The notes below the pieces were generated by a model. That model made no database searches. It was given only the letters and a program-made list of their open reading frames with translations, and was not told the origin of the DNA. This document shows, one piece after another, positions 5,379 to 7,314 of a DNA stretch of 7,314 nt. How positions within the stretch are numbered: position 1 is the stretch's first letter; each line of letters begins with the position of its first letter. The stretch comes from Spirochaetaceae bacterium (lineage in GTDB: Bacteria > Spirochaetota > Spirochaetia > Sphaerochaetales > Sphaerochaetaceae), in the NCBI GenBank assembly GCA_016649775.1, contig JAENWY010000114.1, forward strand, positions 1 through 7,314. The letters are read 5' to 3'. The position numbers were made by a program, and so were the translations under genes.

Positions 5379-5407
5379 ATTTTAACCTTTATAAATAATG
5401 CTTGCAA
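5379..5407 (-). promoter_or_regulatory. Candidate dnaA promoter
   Basis: On the minus strand TTGCAA (5407-5402, 4 of 6) and TAAAAT (5384-5379, 5 of 6) are separated by exactly 17 bases. If used, RNA would start at or next to the ATG at 5372, making the message almost leaderless, which would fit the weak ribosome site. The -35 is the centre of the 34-bp palindrome. A second possible -10, TACAAT, lies further upstream near 5430 but has no -35. Which one is used cannot be decided from the sequence. Confidence 0.4.
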
Positions 5408-5421
5408 GTATTATTTATAAA
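5388..5421. promoter_or_regulatory. 34-bp near-palindrome upstream of dnaA, probable operator
   Basis: Seventeen bases on each side of a centre at 5404/5405 are reverse complements with a single mismatch (5400 against 5409). The centre is CTTGCAAG and the arms are AT-rich. No T run follows, and it lies 15 bases before the dnaA start over the candidate -35. This looks more like a binding site for a dimeric regulator than a terminator. It contains no DnaA box. The regulator is unknown to me. Confidence 0.65.
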
Positions 5422-5433
5422 TCCTTTTATTGT

Positions 5434-5462
5434 AGTTAAAAAAATTGGATATTTTTTTAACT
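5434..5462. repeat. A7/T7 inverted repeat in the dnaA-gyrB gap
   Basis: AGTTAAAAAAA (5434-5444) and TTTTTTTAACT (5452-5462) are perfect 11-bp reverse complements around a 7-base centre, TTGGATA. Another T7 run follows at 5464-5470. The A and T tracts may bend the DNA between the two divergent promoters. A weak transcription stop or a regulator site are alternatives. Confidence 0.5.
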
Positions 5463-5514
5463 ATTTTTTTCCAAGGACAAGATTTACATATGTTTCAATA
5501 ACAAATAAAATCTC

Positions 5515-5543
5515 TTGTAACAAAATGTAATTTTTGCTATAAT
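5515..5543 (+). promoter_or_regulatory. gyrB promoter
   Basis: TTGTAA (5515-5520, 4 of 6) is followed after exactly 17 bases by a perfect TATAAT (5538-5543), which also carries the extended -10 motif TGC directly before it. RNA should start near 5550, giving a leader of about 65 bases before the gyrB ATG. gyrase promoters often respond to supercoiling; the sequence alone does not show this here. Confidence 0.85.
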
Positions 5544-5614
5544 ATAATGGATAAATTTGCGTCGTTTCAACTTTTTTGTTGTGCGTTGATTTATATATCA
5601 AATAAGGAATTATC

Positions 5615-7314
5615 ATGATAGAAGGAATGAATAAGGATGAGTCTTCTTTGGAAAGTTCAGAGCTAAAAAATAGCATTGAAAAGAACAAAGTTCAAGACTA
5701 TGGTGCCAAAAATATTCAAGTTCTTAAAGGACTTGAAGCAGTTCGTGTTAGACCAGGTATGTATATTGGTTCAACAGGCATTGAGGGATTACATCATTTA
5801 GTTTATGAAGTTATTGATAATAGTATAGATGAGGCTATGGCTGGATTCTGTACTCACATTGAAGTAACTTTATCAGTAGATGAACAAGGGGATGAAATCT
5901 GTTCCGTAAAGGATGATGGACGAGGTATCCCTGTTGAAATGCATCCAAGTGAACACAAAAGTACACTTGAGGTTGTATTAACTCAACTCCATGCTGGAGG
6001 TAAGTTTGACAAAAGTGCTTATAAAGTATCTGGTGGCTTACATGGTGTTGGTGTATCTTGTGTTAATGCCCTTTCAGATTGGATGGAAGTAAAAGTACTA
6101 AAAGCGCCTGATGTTTACCATCAGATTTACCGAAAGGGTATTGCGCAAGCTCCTGTTTCAAAAATTGGCGAAACTGATTTTACAGGAACAGTGGTTACTT
6201 TTAAACCTGATTATACAATCATGGAAAGAAATAACTTTAGTTATGAAGTTTTATCTAGTAGATTTAAAGAATTATCTTACCTTAATAAAGGTTTAAAGAT
6301 TTCTATTGAAGATTCTAGAGATCTAAAGCACGTTAAATATGATACTTTCCATGCAGAAGGTGGTCTTGGAGAATTTGTAACTTACTTAAATGAATACAAG
6401 AAAGTTATCCATGAAACCCCAATACACTTTGATGGTGAAAAAAGCGGTATTAATGTAGAAATTGCTCTACAATATAATGATAAGTATGATCAAAAGATTA
6501 TTACCTTCGTTAACAATATTAATACAAGAGAAGGTGGTACTCACTTATCTGGCTTTAGAGCAGGACTTTCAAGAACTGTTAATAATCAATTACAGAAAAA
6601 CCCTAAGTTATTAAAAAAATTCAATGAGAAATTAGATTCTTCTGATATTGTTGAAGGTCTTACTGTAATTATTTCTGTAAAAATGCCTGAACCTCAATTT
6701 GAAGGTCAGACTAAAATGAAACTTGGTAACTCTTCAGTTGCAGGTATTGTACAATCTCTTGTATATGAGCAACTTGGTAACTACTTTGATGAATATCCTA
6801 GTGTTGCTGAAATCATATTAACTAAGATTATTAGTGCCGCTCAAGGTAGAGTTGCAGCAAGAAAAGCTAGAGAACAAATCAGAAAGAAAAATGATGGTGG
6901 TGGTTTACCTGGTAAATTAGCTGCATGTAGCGAAAAAGACCCATCTAAATGTGAAGTCTATATAGTTGAGGGAGATAGTGCCGGTGGTTCTGCAAAACAA
7001 GGCAGAGACCGTTCTTTCCAAGCTATACTACCACTTTGGGGAAAAATGCTTAATGTAGAAAAAGCTCCAGAGTATAAAGTTATTGGAAATGAGAAATTAC
7101 TGCCTATTATTCAAACATTAAATGCAGGTGTTACTCGTTATAATAACTCAAATTCTAGTGAAGATGAAATTGATGAAGAGGGAGTAATTATCCCAGCTAA
7201 TGACGATGAAGGACCAACTTTTGATATTACAAAAGTTAGATATCATAAAGTTATTATTATGGCTGATGCTGATGTTGATGGTTCTCATATTAGAACTTTA
7301 TTATTAACATTCTT
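5615..7314 (+). CDS. gyrB: DNA gyrase subunit B (3' end outside the window)
   Basis: GyrB is the ATPase subunit of gyrase, which with GyrA introduces negative supercoils and relieves those ahead of replication forks. About 566 codons are present, so only the C-terminal end is missing. Visible motifs are the GHKL ATP site with YEVIDNSIDEA (catalytic Glu65, Asn69), DDGRGIP (100-106) and GGLHGVGVS (140-148), a transducer region, then TOPRIM with EGDSAGGSA (452-460) and DADVDGSHIRTLLLTF (551 onward). The ATG at 5615 has AAGGA at 5604-5608, six bases upstream; a second in-frame ATG at 5627 lacks a spaced ribosome site. The N-terminus is about 20 residues longer than in E. coli. Between the TOPRIM Glu and the DxD motif lies an acidic insertion of about 25 residues (about 507-535). 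The motif LPLWGKMLNVEK and the insert are why I favour GyrB of a spirochaete; ParE is a less likely alternative given the dnaA linkage. Confidence 0.96.
   Translation, partial: MIEGMNKDESSLESSELKNSIEKNKVQDYGAKNIQVLKGLEAVRVRPGMYIGSTGIEGLHHLVYEVIDNSIDEAMAGFCTHIEVTLSVDEQGDEICSVKDDGRGIPVEMHPSEHKSTLEVVLTQLHAGGKFDKSAYKVSGGLHGVGVSCVNALSDWMEVKVLKAPDVYHQIYRKGIAQAPVSKIGETDFTGTVVTFKPDYTIMERNNFSYEVLSSRFKELSYLNKGLKISIEDSRDLKHVKYDTFHAEGGLGEFVTYLNEYKKVIHETPIHFDGEKSGINVEIALQYNDKYDQKIITFVNNINTREGGTHLSGFRAGLSRTVNNQLQKNPKLLKKFNEKLDSSDIVEGLTVIISVKMPEPQFEGQTKMKLGNSSVAGIVQSLVYEQLGNYFDEYPSVAEIILTKIISAAQGRVAARKAREQIRKKNDGGGLPGKLAACSEKDPSKCEVYIVEGDSAGGSAKQGRDRSFQAILPLWGKMLNVEKAPEYKVIGNEKLLPIIQTLNAGVTRYNNSNSSEDEIDEEGVIIPANDDEGPTFDITKVRYHKVIIMADADVDGSHIRTLLLTF

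Noticed and set aside
5546..5554. Box-like AATGGATAA at the gyrB transcription start
   Set aside because: Two mismatches from TGTGGATAA; expected by chance in AT-rich DNA, although a weak regulatory role cannot be excluded.
5570..5600. Riboswitch or structured leader before gyrB
   Set aside because: Only 4- to 5-bp stems can be drawn in the short leader; no known riboswitch pattern is visible.
5461..5688. Minus-strand open frame of 75 codons in the dnaA-gyrB gap
   Set aside because: It runs antisense over the gyrB start, ribosome site and promoter, has no ribosome site and matches nothing I know.
6111..6296. Plus-strand open frame of 61 codons inside gyrB
   Set aside because: A shadow frame within well-conserved GyrB coding sequence.
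6405..6413. DnaA-box-like TTATCCATG in gyrB
   Set aside because: Two mismatches and fully explained by the codons for V-I-H in GyrB.

Overview
This window carries a bacterial chromosomal replication origin (oriC) and the genes around it. It is strongly AT-rich, uses the standard bacterial code, and most likely comes from a low-GC spirochaete. That placement is inferred from three things. Reading leftward on the minus strand the order is dnaA, oriC, dnaN, recF, dciA (DUF721), rpmH, rnpA. gyrB diverges from dnaA on the plus strand. The GyrB TOPRIM region reads 'LPLWGKMLNVEK', with W where most bacteria have R. From memory the same order, but without recF, is found at the centre of the Borrelia chromosome. 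Firmicutes normally keep rnpA and rpmH upstream of dnaA and gyrB on the same strand. I cannot name the species.

Layout. Positions 24-519 hold rnpA and rpmH (minus), which overlap and have a good sigma70-type promoter just after the dciA stop. Positions 629-2053 hold dciA and recF (minus), also overlapping. They have their own promoter and an 8-codon mini-ORF that ends on the recF start codon. A strong terminator (2113-2159) separates this unit from dnaN (2188-3306, minus, TTG start). Positions 3307-3875 contain no gene and form the origin. They hold 17 DnaA boxes (16 perfect), a GC-rich step and six TAG DnaA-trios next to dnaN, a 22-bp inverted repeat where the boxes change polarity, a probable dnaN promoter in the largest gap between boxes, an AT-rich stretch and two hairpin terminators behind dnaA. 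dnaA occupies 3876-5372 (minus). The 242-bp dnaA-gyrB gap (5373-5614) has a 34-bp near-palindrome, an A7/T7 inverted repeat and promoters in both directions. gyrB starts at 5615 and runs off the right edge.

How the genes work together. DnaA binds the box array and opens the DNA at the trio element. DciA is the predicted loader of the replicative helicase. DnaN is the sliding clamp, RecF acts in gap repair, and GyrB with GyrA (outside the window) removes the supercoils ahead of the forks. RnpA and L34 are the usual translation and RNA-processing companions of bacterial origins. All genes except dnaA are transcribed away from the origin.

I see no mobile element, CRISPR array, tRNA or rRNA, and no new defence or metabolic system. 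What deserves attention is the architecture of the origin itself and several unusual gene junctions.
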